This document shows positions 16,188 to 24,540 of a stretch of 64,000 nt of DNA, piece after piece. This DNA is from Streptomyces sp. BV286. GTDB lineage: Bacteria; Actinomycetota; Actinomycetes; Streptomycetales; Streptomycetaceae. The notes below the pieces were generated by a model. That model had not been told where the DNA came from and searched no databases. It worked only from the letters and a program-made list of their open reading frames with translations. How positions within the stretch are numbered: the stretch's first letter is position 1; every line of letters begins with the position of its first letter. The position numbers were made by a program, and so were the translations under genes. The stretch spans positions 62,001 through 126,000 of the forward strand of contig NZ_JAHRIB010000191.1 of the NCBI RefSeq assembly GCF_019090165.1, given 5' to 3'.

Positions 16188-17345
16188 TCAACAGCTGCAA
16201 TCACACCCGCATCCGTCACAACAGTTCCCGCAGCAGTCCCCGCACTTGCCGCAACAGTCGCAGCACTCACAGCAGTCGCTGCAGTCGTCACAGCGCTGAC
16301 AGATGCCCGGCTTCAGCTCCCCCGACCACGGGTCGTGGTATTCGCCGCAGCACATCTGGCACGTACAGGCCAGGCCCGCCCACACGAGGCACCCCGCGAG
16401 GAGCCCGCGCCGGTCACGGCGCGGCGGCTCGGGCGGCGCGGGCGGACCACCGGGCCCGGACGGCGCGTACGGGTTGCCGTGCGAGCATGAGGCGGTGCCG
16501 AACGCCCGGTCCACGGAGTTCCGCAGCTCGTGCGCGAGCAGTACGTGCGCCAGCTTCGCGTCCGTGAACTCGACGTCACGCAGGGCGAGCCGTATCCCGT
16601 GCAGCGCGTCGTCGGCGAGGCGACGGGCCTCCGCCAGGGACGCGCCCGTGGCGGTCAGCGGGTTCCAGGCCCCCGCCGCGGCGTCGGCCTCCCTGTCCTC
16701 CACGGCGTCCAGCAGGTGGGCGAGCCGTCCGAAGAGCCGGCCCGCCTCGGCCAGTGGCTGCGCGTTGCCGGGCCGCCCGGCGAGGATCGCGGTGTGCGCG
16801 AAGGCCGCGGCGGTCGCGGTCTCGGTCGGTTCGGTGACGGTCAGCAGCGAGGTGCCGGGCCCGGCGAGCGCCTCGACGCCCACCTGCCGGTCCACCGCAT
16901 CGACCAGTACGGCGGTGTCGAATCCGACGTCGGAGCCGGTCCGGGCGCCCGCCCGGCCCCAGCTCGCGGCGACCCGGCGTGCGGCGAGCGCCACCGGCCG
17001 GCGTGCCAACAGCCCGTCGCCGTCCGCCATGTGATCGCGCATCTTCGCCGAGGCGAGCACCAGTGAAACGGCGGCGGCGAGCCGCGCCCCCTCACCCTGA
17101 GCGACCGACGCGCTCTTCATTCCGCGCAAAGGACACGGCCCCGCCGTCCGTCGCCGGCCGGTGTCGCGATCGGCCTGAGCCTCTGTCAGAACCGATATCA
17201 GCAAGCCGTCGTAGTTCGTGACGACCCGCGCGAACTGCCCGTGATCCCCGCGCAGCGCGAGACAAAGCCCGCACAAATGCGCCATCCATTGGCTTTTCAG
17301 GTTCTCTCCCAGCCGATGACGGCAGGGTCTGACGATTCCGAACAC
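16188..17345 (-). CDS. DUF5685-like protein with a cysteine-rich C-terminal tail
   Basis: The 385-residue protein starts MFGIVRPCRHRLGENLK. It contains QWMAHLCGLCLALRGDHG and NYDGLLISVLTEAQ, followed by a helical, Ala-rich middle. Near the C-terminus a short hydrophobic segment (GLLAGCLVWAGLACTCQMCC) is followed by about 37 residues of which 18 are Cys, in CC and CxxC pairs. The front part resembles the uncharacterised actinobacterial DUF5685 family. The tail suggests metal binding or a disulfide-rich surface; its function is unknown. The start is a GTG at 17345 with GGGGGA upstream. It is divergent from the SepF-like gene at 17635. Confidence 0.75.
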   Translation of the reverse strand: MFGIVRPCRHRLGENLKSQWMAHLCGLCLALRGDHGQFARVVTNYDGLLISVLTEAQADRDTGRRRTAGPCPLRGMKSASVAQGEGARLAAAVSLVLASAKMRDHMADGDGLLARRPVALAARRVAASWGRAGARTGSDVGFDTAVLVDAVDRQVGVEALAGPGTSLLTVTEPTETATAAAFAHTAILAGRPGNAQPLAEAGRLFGRLAHLLDAVEDREADAAAGAWNPLTATGASLAEARRLADDALHGIRLALRDVEFTDAKLAHVLLAHELRNSVDRAFGTASCSHGNPYAPSGPGGPPAPPEPPRRDRRGLLAGCLVWAGLACTCQMCCGEYHDPWSGELKPGICQRCDDCSDCCECCDCCGKCGDCCGNCCDGCGCDCSC

Positions 17346-17634
17346 GACGATCCCCCGTGGTGTGTACGACGTTGAGCTGCGGCATCGTACCGAGCGTCTC
17401 GTTCACCCGTACGCTCCAGCCGTCACCCGTACGCCGTGAAGAATCATATTTCACTCTCAGTCAGCAGCGGTGTACCGCACGACCCTTGGGGTACGCGGCC
17501 TCTCGACGAATTCGCTGTGCACCAGTACCGTCACGAAACCCCCGCGCGGCGTCTATCCCCTTGGCGCGACATCCGCATCATGGACGACCATGGGGATGCG
17601 GAAAGAAGAAAGACCGCTGTGAGAGGAGGCGTCC

Positions 17635-18078
17635 ATGGGATCGGTGCGCAAGGCAAGTGCCTGGCTTGGCCTCGTCGACGACAACGATGACGAGCGTTAC
17701 TACGACGACGACTACGCCGAAGGTTCCGAGACCGGGAGCCGGGAGGTCTGGGTCACGGACCCACGGGTCAAGGTGGCTTCGGAAGCGGCCGAGGAGAAGG
17801 GCCGCCGGATCGGCACGGTCACCCCGGACAGTTTCCGGGACGCCCGTGGCATCGGCGAGCTCTTCCGCGACGGGGTTCCCGTCATCATGAACCTCACGGC
17901 CATGGAGGCGGCCGACGCCAAGCGCGTCGTCGACTTCGCGGCCGGCCTGATCTTCGGCCTGCGCGGCTCCATCGAGCGCGTGTCGAACCGGGTTTTCCTG
18001 CTGACCCCCGCCGACACCGAGATCGTCAGCGGGGAGCCCGCCGCCCGCCGCACGGACGGTTTCTTCAACCAGAGCTGA
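17635..18078 (+). CDS. sflA: SepF-like protein (SflA-type)
   Basis: A 147-residue SepF homologue. It has an N-terminal amphipathic start (MGSVRKASAWLGLV), an acidic Asp/Tyr linker, and the SepF core. The core shows GTVTPDSFRDARGIGELFRDG, then VPVIMNLTAMEAADAKRVVDFAAG, and GSIERVSNRVFLLTPAD. The core binds FtsZ in canonical SepF. This copy is not in the ftsZ cluster, so it should be one of the SepF-like paralogues of Streptomyces (SflA or SflB) that affect Z-ring placement. Assigning it to SflA rests on remembered gene order. GAGAGGAGG four bases before the ATG is a strong ribosome site. Confidence 0.8.
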   Translation: MGSVRKASAWLGLVDDNDDERYYDDDYAEGSETGSREVWVTDPRVKVASEAAEEKGRRIGTVTPDSFRDARGIGELFRDGVPVIMNLTAMEAADAKRVVDFAAGLIFGLRGSIERVSNRVFLLTPADTEIVSGEPAARRTDGFFNQS

Positions 18079-18127
18079 GCAGGGCCGCTCACCGGGACCG
18101 CCTCTGGGCGCCGCGGTAGGACAACGC

Positions 18128-19318
18128 CTACCGGAACGCGTCGAGACCGGTGAGCGCCTTGCCCAGTACCAACTGGTGCATCTCGACGGTGCCTTCGTAG
18201 GTCAGCACCGACTCGAGGTTCGTCGCGTGCCGCATCACGGGGTACTCGAGCGAGATCCCGTTGGCCCCGAGGATCGTCCGTGCCGTACGGCAGATGTCGA
18301 TCGCTTCCCGTACGTTGTTGAGCTTGCCGAAACTGACCTGTTCGGGGCGCAGCCGTCCCGCGTCCATGCGCCTGCCCAGATGGTGGGCGAGCAGAATCCC
18401 CTTGTGCAGCTCGACCGCCATGTCGGCGAGCTTGGCCTGGGTGAGCTGGAACCCGCCGATGGGCCGCCCGAACTGCTCACGGGTCTTCGCGTACTCGACC
18501 GCCGACTCGAAGCTCGCCCGCGCGGCGCCCATCGCGCCCCACACGATTCCGTAACGAGCGTGCGACAGACAGCTGAGCGGCCCCTTCAGTCCGGTGACCC
18601 CGGGGAGCACCGCGTCGGCGGTCAGCCGCACCTCGTCGAGCACCAGCTCACTGGTGACGGATGCGCGCAGTGACCACTTGTGCCTGATCTCCGGCGCGGA
18701 GAAACCGGCGCTGTCCGTCGGCACGACGAATCCGCGGATGCCGTCGTCGGTCTGCGCCCACACGACGGCGACGCCCGCCACGGACCCGTTGGTGATCCAC
18801 ATCTTGCGTCCGGTGAGGACCCAGTCCCCGCCGTCCCGCTTGGCGTACGTACGCATCGCCCCGGGGTCGGACCCGTGGTCGGGCTCGGTGAGTCCGAAGC
18901 AACCGATGACCTCGCCCGCGGCCATCCGCGGCAGCCACGTCTGCTTCTGCTCCTCGCTGCCGAAGCGGTGGATCGCGTACATCGCGAGCGATCCCTGCAC
19001 GGAGACGAGGGAGCGGATGCCGGAGTCGGCGGCCTCCAGCTCCAGGCAGGCGAGGCCGTACTGCACGGCGGAGGCCCCGGCGCACCCGTAGCCCTCGAGT
19101 GACATCCCGAGAGCGCCGATGTCCCCCAACTCCCGCGCCAGCTCCCGGATTCCCGGCAGCTCACCCTGCTCGTACCAGTCGGCGACATGGGGAAGCACCC
19201 GGTCCGCCGCCCAGGCCCGCACGGTGTCCCTGACCGCGAGGTCCTCCGCGCTCAGCAGGTCGTCGATGCCGAGGGGGTCGGCGGGATCGAAGGGCGGCAG
19301 TTTCGAGGATGCGGACAT
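18128..19318 (-). CDS. Acyl-CoA dehydrogenase, glutaryl-CoA dehydrogenase-like
   Basis: A 396-residue flavoenzyme with the complete acyl-CoA dehydrogenase layout. The N-terminal helical domain is followed by the FAD/substrate block GCFGLTEPDHGSDPGAMRT and KMWITNGSVAGVAVVWAQT. The C-terminal helices contain the base-bearing loop TYEGTVEMHQLVLGKALTG, whose Glu would abstract the alpha proton. The position of that Glu and the SDPGAMRT wording fit the glutaryl-CoA dehydrogenase group, pointing to lysine/tryptophan catabolism, though other short-chain substrates are possible. ATG at 19318 is chosen for its GGAGG six bases upstream, over the GTG at 19333. It converges on the SepF-like gene with a 49-base gap. 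Confidence 0.9.
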   Translation of the reverse strand: MSASSKLPPFDPADPLGIDDLLSAEDLAVRDTVRAWAADRVLPHVADWYEQGELPGIRELARELGDIGALGMSLEGYGCAGASAVQYGLACLELEAADSGIRSLVSVQGSLAMYAIHRFGSEEQKQTWLPRMAAGEVIGCFGLTEPDHGSDPGAMRTYAKRDGGDWVLTGRKMWITNGSVAGVAVVWAQTDDGIRGFVVPTDSAGFSAPEIRHKWSLRASVTSELVLDEVRLTADAVLPGVTGLKGPLSCLSHARYGIVWGAMGAARASFESAVEYAKTREQFGRPIGGFQLTQAKLADMAVELHKGILLAHHLGRRMDAGRLRPEQVSFGKLNNVREAIDICRTARTILGANGISLEYPVMRHATNLESVLTYEGTVEMHQLVLGKALTGLDAFR

Positions 19319-19448
19319 GGGTGCCTCCGGCACGGAAAACTAGCACTGTTAACCACGGGCTGGCCCGACGTTACGACGCGGTGTGACGCACGTCCAGGGT
19401 CGCCCTGCCGACGGCGTCCGCGCGAACCAGGGTGCCACCGCGGACGCG

Positions 19449-21053
19449 TCAGCCGACGGACTCCACCCGCAGCGACTTCTCGGCCTCCCGGGGCGCCGGC
19501 AGGTCGACGTCGGCCCCGCACTCCATGGCCCGGGGCAGCCGCAGAGCCATCACCGCTCCCAGCAGCAACAGCCCCGCGCTCACCAGCAAGGTCACGTGCA
19601 GTCCGTGCACGAACGCGTGCTGGGCGGCGTGCCGCAAGGCCTCTCCCGGGGCCCCGCCGATCCGCGCGGCGACCTCGTAGGCCTCCCCCAGCGAATGCCC
19701 CGCCGCGGCGGACTCCCCGGCGGGCACCCCCGGGACGGACGAGAGCGCGGGCGCGTACGCCGCGTTCATCACGCTGCCGAGGAGCGCGATCCCGATGCCG
19801 GCCCCGAGCTGGTACGACGTCTCGCCGATCGCCGCCGCTCCGCCGGCCTGTTCCTGCGGCGCCTCGCTCAGCATCGACTCGTACGCGCCGAAGAGCGTCA
19901 CCTCCAGTCCGAACCCGAGCATCACGAATCCGGCCAGGAGCAGCGGGGCGTTGTCGTGCGTTCCCATCGCCGTCAGGGTGACGACCGCCGCGGCGGTGAG
20001 ACAGAAGCCGGAGCAGACCATGGTCCGCGGCCCGAAGCGCTGCAGCATCTTCGCCCCGACCAGCCCCGCGGCCATGGCGGCGATGGTGAGCGGCAGCAGC
20101 CGCAGTCCGGTCTCCAGCGGGGAGAGCTTCAGGACGAGCTGCAGATACTGGGCGGCGATCAGTTCGAGCCCGACCAGCGCGAGCATGGCCAGCACGATGC
20201 AGCCGACGGAGGTGCTGAAGGCGGGCCGCGCGAACATCGTCAGATCGACCAGCGGGTGCCGGCGCCGCCGCTGGCGCCGCACGAAGGCGACGAGGAGTCC
20301 GGCGCCCACGACCAGCGGCACGGCCGTGAAGACACTCAGCGGCGCCTCGCCTCCGCCGAGCCGCTTCACACCGAGGACCACGCCGAAGAGACCGGCCGCG
20401 GCCATCAGGGCGCCGACGACGTCCCACGGCCCGTCGCGCTCACCCGTCGACTCGGGCAGCAGCAGCCGCCCGACGGGCAGACTGACCAGCATCAGCGGGA
20501 TGTTGATGAGGAAGACCGAACCCCACCAGAAGTGCTCCAGGAGGAATCCGCCGAGCAGCGGCCCGATGGCCGCGCCGACCGCGGCGACGGCGCTCCAGAC
20601 GCCGATGGCGAGTGCCCGCTCCCGCCGGTCGGGGAAGACCTGCCGCAGGATCGACAGCGTCGCGGGCATGATCATCGCGCCGCCGACGCCGAGCAGGGCG
20701 CGCGCCGCGATCAGCACCTGCGCGCTGTCGGCGAGGGCCGCGACGGCGGACGCGACGCCGAACAGCGCGTATCCGAGGAGGAGGACCCGTCTGCGGCCGA
20801 CGCGGTCGCCCAGCGTGCCGAAGAGGATCAGCAGCGAGGCGCAGACGAGCGGGTAGATGTCGACGATCCACAGCAGCTCTATCGCACCGGGTGTGAGGTC
20901 CTCGGTGACGGCGGGTACGGCGACGTGGAGCACGGTGGCGTCGACGGCGACCAGGAGCAGGCTGACGCACAGCACCACAAGGACGACCCAGCGGTTTGCA
21001 CCGGCCCCGGCCTCCCGACGGCAACGCTCAGCGGCCGTGGTCGTCCCGGACAT
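19449..21053 (-). CDS. MFS drug exporter, DHA2 (14-TM) family
   Basis: The 534-residue protein has about 14 membrane segments. The DHA2 hallmarks are visible: VDATVLHVAVPAVTEDL in TM1, GTLGDRVGRRRVLLLGYALF (motif A) and RALLGVGGAMIMPATLSIL (motif C, antiporter signature). A long hydrophilic stretch after TM12-13 contains AHGLHV-like segments. It should export cationic or hydrophobic drugs in exchange for protons. ATG at 21053 with GGGAGG seven bases upstream is preferred; the frame is open to 21245. No TetR-type regulator is adjacent. It is divergent from the mannosyltransferase gene at 21311. Confidence 0.92.
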   Translation of the reverse strand: MSGTTTAAERCRREAGAGANRWVVLVVLCVSLLLVAVDATVLHVAVPAVTEDLTPGAIELLWIVDIYPLVCASLLILFGTLGDRVGRRRVLLLGYALFGVASAVAALADSAQVLIAARALLGVGGAMIMPATLSILRQVFPDRRERALAIGVWSAVAAVGAAIGPLLGGFLLEHFWWGSVFLINIPLMLVSLPVGRLLLPESTGERDGPWDVVGALMAAAGLFGVVLGVKRLGGGEAPLSVFTAVPLVVGAGLLVAFVRRQRRRRHPLVDLTMFARPAFSTSVGCIVLAMLALVGLELIAAQYLQLVLKLSPLETGLRLLPLTIAAMAAGLVGAKMLQRFGPRTMVCSGFCLTAAAVVTLTAMGTHDNAPLLLAGFVMLGFGLEVTLFGAYESMLSEAPQEQAGGAAAIGETSYQLGAGIGIALLGSVMNAAYAPALSSVPGVPAGESAAAGHSLGEAYEVAARIGGAPGEALRHAAQHAFVHGLHVTLLVSAGLLLLGAVMALRLPRAMECGADVDLPAPREAEKSLRVESVG

Positions 21054-21297
21054 GTACGTACCTCCCAGATGTTCCCTCGCGTTCGGCGATCCGCTGGGTG
21101 GGGACTCCCTGCGGCTGCGGCTCGGGAGGAGCGGTGTCCCGGCCCACGCAACAAAGGCGAGTGAGTCGCCAGGGTACGCGAGTTCCCGCCGAGGCCGGGT
21201 GGCGGACCTCTCACGTTCGCCTCGCAGCCGTGTGGCGTGCGCCACGCCGTCACGAGGCCGGGCCGCCCCGCCGGGGCGTCCGCGACCGGGCGCCCTC

Positions 21298-21303
21298 GAT
21301 AAT
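21298..21303 (+). promoter_or_regulatory. -10 element of a probable leaderless transcript
   Basis: GATAAT ends seven bases before the GTG at 21311, and no Shine-Dalgarno sequence lies between. Transcription would start at or next to the start codon. No clear -35 is visible. Confidence 0.5.
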
Positions 21304-21310
21304 CGGACCC

Positions 21311-22480
21311 GTGACCGATCTTGCTACGCCTGTCGTGCCGCCCCGTCCGGCGCCCTCCTGGCGCCGCGCCGCGCCCGCCCTCCTCGGGTACGCGGCGGTG
21401 CGGGCGCTCGGGCTGGTGACGCTCGCGGTGTGGAGCGCCGCCCGGGACAAGAGCGCGCACCAGCTGCTCTCGGCCCGCTGGGACTCCCTCTGGTACACGC
21501 GGATCGCCGACCTCGGTTACGGCTACGAGGTGCGCCTGCCCAACGGCGACGTGCACTCGAACCTGGCGTTCTTCCCGCTGCTGCCCTGGCTGGAGCGGGC
21601 GGTGTCGGCGGTGTCCCCCCTGTCGTTCGCGGACGCGGGCCTGCTGGTCAGCGCGGTCGCCTCGCTCGCGGCGGCCTGGGGGATCTTCGCGGTCGCGGAC
21701 CACGTGTACGGGCGCCGGGCCGCGACGGTCACCGTGCTGCTGTGGGCCGTCCTGCCCGTCGGGATCGTGCAGTCGATGGCGTACAGCGAGTCACTGTTCA
21801 CGGCGCTTGCGGCCTGGTCGCTGTACGCGGTCCTGACCGGACGCTGGCTGACCGCCGGTCTGCTCGCCTCGCTGGCCGGTCTGACCCGCCCGGTGGGCGC
21901 GGCGGTCGTCGCGGCCGTGTGGGTGACGGCGGTCGCCTCGTTCGTACGGGAGCGGGGCGTCGGGGCGCCGGACGGCGCCCCGAGGTGGCGACGCGCCCTG
22001 GCGATGGTGATCGCGCCCCTCGGGGCGGCCGGCTACGTCCTGTGGGTCGGCCGTCACACCGGCAGGGGTCCGCTGGGCTATCTCGACGTCCAGGCGGGCT
22101 GGCGCAACGGCTTCGACGGTGGTTACGCGTTCGCCCGCTTCGTCGCGGACAAGTTCACCTCGCTGCCGTCGGCTCCGGCCGGGCTCGGCCTGATCATCGG
22201 GGTGGGCCTGCTGATCTGGCTGTACGTGGTCTGCGTACGGCAGCGGCAGCCGCTCCCGCTCCTGGTGTACGCGGGGGCCGTCACCGCCCTCGCCCTGTGC
22301 GCGTCGAGCTATTTCGGCTCGAAACCACGCCTTCTGCTGCCCGCCTTCCCCCTGCTCCTGCCCCTCGCGTCGGCCCTTGCCCGGCTGCGGACGTCCAGGT
22401 CGGCGTGGGTGCTGGGAGGCGTGGCGGTGACGTCCGCGGCGTACGGCGCCTTCTGGCTGAACGGCACCGGTCCGCCGTGA
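21311..22480 (+). CDS. PIG-V-like integral-membrane mannosyltransferase
   Basis: A 389-residue multi-pass membrane protein. After TM1 it has the conserved external loop SARWDSLWYTRIADLGYG, with the acidic Asp expected for GT-C transferases, and SNLAFFPLLPWLERAV. Both fit the PIG-V/mannosyltransferase family, which uses polyprenyl-phosphate mannose on the outer membrane face. Further conserved pieces are MAYSESLFTALAAWSL and GLTRPVGAAV. In actinomycetes such enzymes act on lipoglycans or O-mannosylated proteins; the exact acceptor is unknown. The GTG at 21311 fits a leaderless start. Confidence 0.82.
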   Translation: MTDLATPVVPPRPAPSWRRAAPALLGYAAVRALGLVTLAVWSAARDKSAHQLLSARWDSLWYTRIADLGYGYEVRLPNGDVHSNLAFFPLLPWLERAVSAVSPLSFADAGLLVSAVASLAAAWGIFAVADHVYGRRAATVTVLLWAVLPVGIVQSMAYSESLFTALAAWSLYAVLTGRWLTAGLLASLAGLTRPVGAAVVAAVWVTAVASFVRERGVGAPDGAPRWRRALAMVIAPLGAAGYVLWVGRHTGRGPLGYLDVQAGWRNGFDGGYAFARFVADKFTSLPSAPAGLGLIIGVGLLIWLYVVCVRQRQPLPLLVYAGAVTALALCASSYFGSKPRLLLPAFPLLLPLASALARLRTSRSAWVLGGVAVTSAAYGAFWLNGTGPP

Positions 22481-22717
22481 TCACCCACGGTGGCCGGTGA
22501 GCGCCCGGAGAAGGGCACGCGAGCATTCGGTGAACGAATTCAAAAGCGCCATATAACTCCGCACCGGAATGATCAATCGAATTGAAGGAAGAGTGGACAG
22601 GGGATTACATAATCCACGGCGATAAACCCCCTCCTGAGAGCAATCCCACATCACATCGTCATCACAAAGAGGGTGCTTCGGCCTGGAACACACCTCACTC
22701 GCTGTAACGTCGATTGA

Positions 22718-23743
22718 GTGCGTACCGAACGAAAGCTGACTCGTCTGGACCGGGTCTTCGCCCGGCTGGACCGTGAGCCGGAACGACCGGCCCACATCGA
22801 CGTGCCCAGGATGAGCCGGCACCGAGTGGTCCTCTTCGCGTCCACGCTCGCCTTCTACGCGGCCATCGTGTGGGCCGTGGTGATCACCTCGTGGCTGGTC
22901 CGGCTCGACTGGCAGGTCATGTTCTTCCGGCCGTACCAGCAGTGGCCGGAGATCCACGCGTTCCTCGACTACTACGTGGTGCTGGGCCAGCGCGGCCCCA
23001 CCGCCGTGATGATCGCGGCCTGGCTGGGCTGGCGCTCCTGGCGGCAGCACACGCTGCGCCCGCTGCTCACGCTGGGCGCCTCCCTGCTGCTGCTGAACCT
23101 CACGGTGGGCGCCGCCAAGCTGAGCATGGGCCGCCTCGGTCCGCACTACGCGACCAGCGTCGGCTCGAACGAGATGTGGCTGGGCGGCGACATATTCCCT
23201 TCGGGCCACACCGCCAACGCCGTCGTGACCTGGGGCATCCTCGCCTATCTGGCCTCGACGCCGCGCGCCCGCCGCTGGCTGTCGGCCCTGTCCGCCGTGG
23301 TCTCCCTCGGCGTCGGCCTGACGACCGTGTACCTCGGTACGCACTGGCTGAGCGACGTGGTGCTCGGCTGGGCCGCCGGGCTGCTGATCCTGCTCGCGCT
23401 GCCCTGGTTCGAGCCGCTGATCGCCCGCGCCGAGACCGGCATCTTCGACCTGCGCGACGCCTGGCGCGCCCGTCGCCGCGGTATCGCTCCGGCGCCGGCT
23501 TCTCCGGTGGGGGCCCCGGCGGCGCTCACCCCGCTCGGCAAGCCCGCCGGCGAGCAGGAGCCCGTGGTGCGCGAGCCGGTCGCCGCCTCCCGGCCGGTCC
23601 GGCAGCCGGGTTACCTGGCCCCGGGCCCGCACCTGGCCCGTTCGGAGCGCACACCGGTGACGCCGGTCGGCAGCCGCCGGCCGCCCCAGTCGGACCGAGT
23701 GACACGTGGCACCGCCTCGGCCCGCCCCCTGACGGGCGGCTGA
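22718..23743 (+). CDS. PAP2-family membrane phosphatase
   Basis: The 341-residue protein has five or six TM segments. PAP2 motifs are present: KLSMGRLGPHY (motif 1, altered from the usual KxxxxxxRP), FPSGHTAN (motif 2, His acid) and VYLGTHWLSDVVLG (motif 3, with nucleophilic His and Asp). The C-terminal 100 residues are a Pro/Arg-rich cytosolic tail. It may dephosphorylate undecaprenyl pyrophosphate, phosphatidic acid or a polyprenol phosphate; the preceding mannosyltransferase makes the last attractive, but this is inference. The GTG at 22718 stands seven bases after a TAACGT hexamer (22705-22710), so this may also be a leaderless message. Confidence 0.87.
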   Translation: MRTERKLTRLDRVFARLDREPERPAHIDVPRMSRHRVVLFASTLAFYAAIVWAVVITSWLVRLDWQVMFFRPYQQWPEIHAFLDYYVVLGQRGPTAVMIAAWLGWRSWRQHTLRPLLTLGASLLLLNLTVGAAKLSMGRLGPHYATSVGSNEMWLGGDIFPSGHTANAVVTWGILAYLASTPRARRWLSALSAVVSLGVGLTTVYLGTHWLSDVVLGWAAGLLILLALPWFEPLIARAETGIFDLRDAWRARRRGIAPAPASPVGAPAALTPLGKPAGEQEPVVREPVAASRPVRQPGYLAPGPHLARSERTPVTPVGSRRPPQSDRVTRGTASARPLTGG

Positions 23744-23793
23744 CCGCGCGGCAGGCACCCACAGCGGCGGGGCCGGTACGCACGCACCACTCC

Positions 23794-23845
23794 CCGCACG
23801 GCGAAGGCCCCGGCTCATTGATGAGCCGGGGCCTTCGCCGTGCGG
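23794..23845. terminator. Bidirectional terminator, perfect 24-bp stem
   Basis: The arm at 23794-23817 (begins CCGCACGGCGAAGGCC) is repeated as an exact reverse complement at 23822-23845 around a TTGA loop. It lies between the convergent PAP2 gene and the small inhibitor gene. Confidence 0.85.
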
Positions 23846-23911
23846 CGCGCCGAGCGCCACTGCGCGTACGGGAGACGGGTACGGGGCCGGGCAGGGCCCG
23901 CGAGGAGCCGC

Positions 23912-24127
23912 TCAGCCCTTCCAGCAGCGTGTCACGCGGCCGTCGGTGACCTCGAAGTTCAGCCGCCCCACGCGGTACTCCATCGTGATGATCGCACCCG
24001 GCGGCAACGACCGCACGGTGGACCAGCCCTGTTCACGGGCCCGGCGCTCGGCGCCGCTCGCCTCCAGTCCGACATACGCGTCCGGGGTGTCCGAGGGCTC
24101 TGCGGGCGGAGTGGGAATGGGTGCCAT
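23912..24127 (-). CDS. Small I78-family peptidase-inhibitor-like protein
   Basis: A 71-residue protein with no signal peptide. It has YVGLEASGAERRAREQGW, then STVRSLPPGAIITMEYRVGR, LNFEVTDGRVTRCWKG. The G(L)..GA..A...G....R..PPG...T.(E)YR..RLN....DG.V..C..G layout matches the inhibitor I78 family (a potato inhibitor I-like fold). Many actinobacterial members are cytosolic and of unknown target. ATG at 24127. The preceding 413-base gap is shared with the divergent ctaD gene. Confidence 0.78.
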   Translation of the reverse strand: MAPIPTPPAEPSDTPDAYVGLEASGAERRAREQGWSTVRSLPPGAIITMEYRVGRLNFEVTDGRVTRCWKG

Positions 24128-24540
24128 GCCGCCACGTTAGGCGGCGCGTCGCGGACGGGGAACCCCGGGTCCGCCACCATCAGTCACCGGTACCTCTCCG
24201 GTCACGCTTCTGTCACAGGACAACGACACCCGTTTCGACCCCACTCCGTCACACGTACGGGCGGTTCCGTGCGTGTTCCGCCCGCCTTCGAACGTAATTC
24301 TGGAGCGCCGGGGACTATCTTGACCGCCGTCCGAATAGCCCGGGGGAAAGCGCGGTCCCGAGCCCGCGTCCATGCCTTTCCTTTCCGGTTCCGCGGCGTG
24401 TTCGGGAAGTCGGCCCGCCACAGGAAATACATGGTTCAAGCACAGGACTCCGCGTACGCCCCCTGTCGGAGCGCGCCGCCGCGCGAGCATCATGGCGTGA
24501 GCTTCAGGAGGCCCGGAACGCGACGAGCGAGGGGGCAGCG
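24128..24540. other. Gene-free divergent regulatory region upstream of ctaD
   Basis: No convincing open frame is seen here on either strand. The stretch must hold the leftward promoter for the inhibitor gene and the rightward promoter for ctaD. TATCTT near 24316 and TTGACC near 24321 are the only promoter-like hexamers I noticed, and I could not pair them confidently. Confidence 0.5.

Noticed and set aside
15815..16291. Minus-strand ORF of 158 codons past the Cys-tailed protein gene
   Set aside because: It is out of frame with the gene at 16188, compositionally odd, and has no ribosome site or homology.
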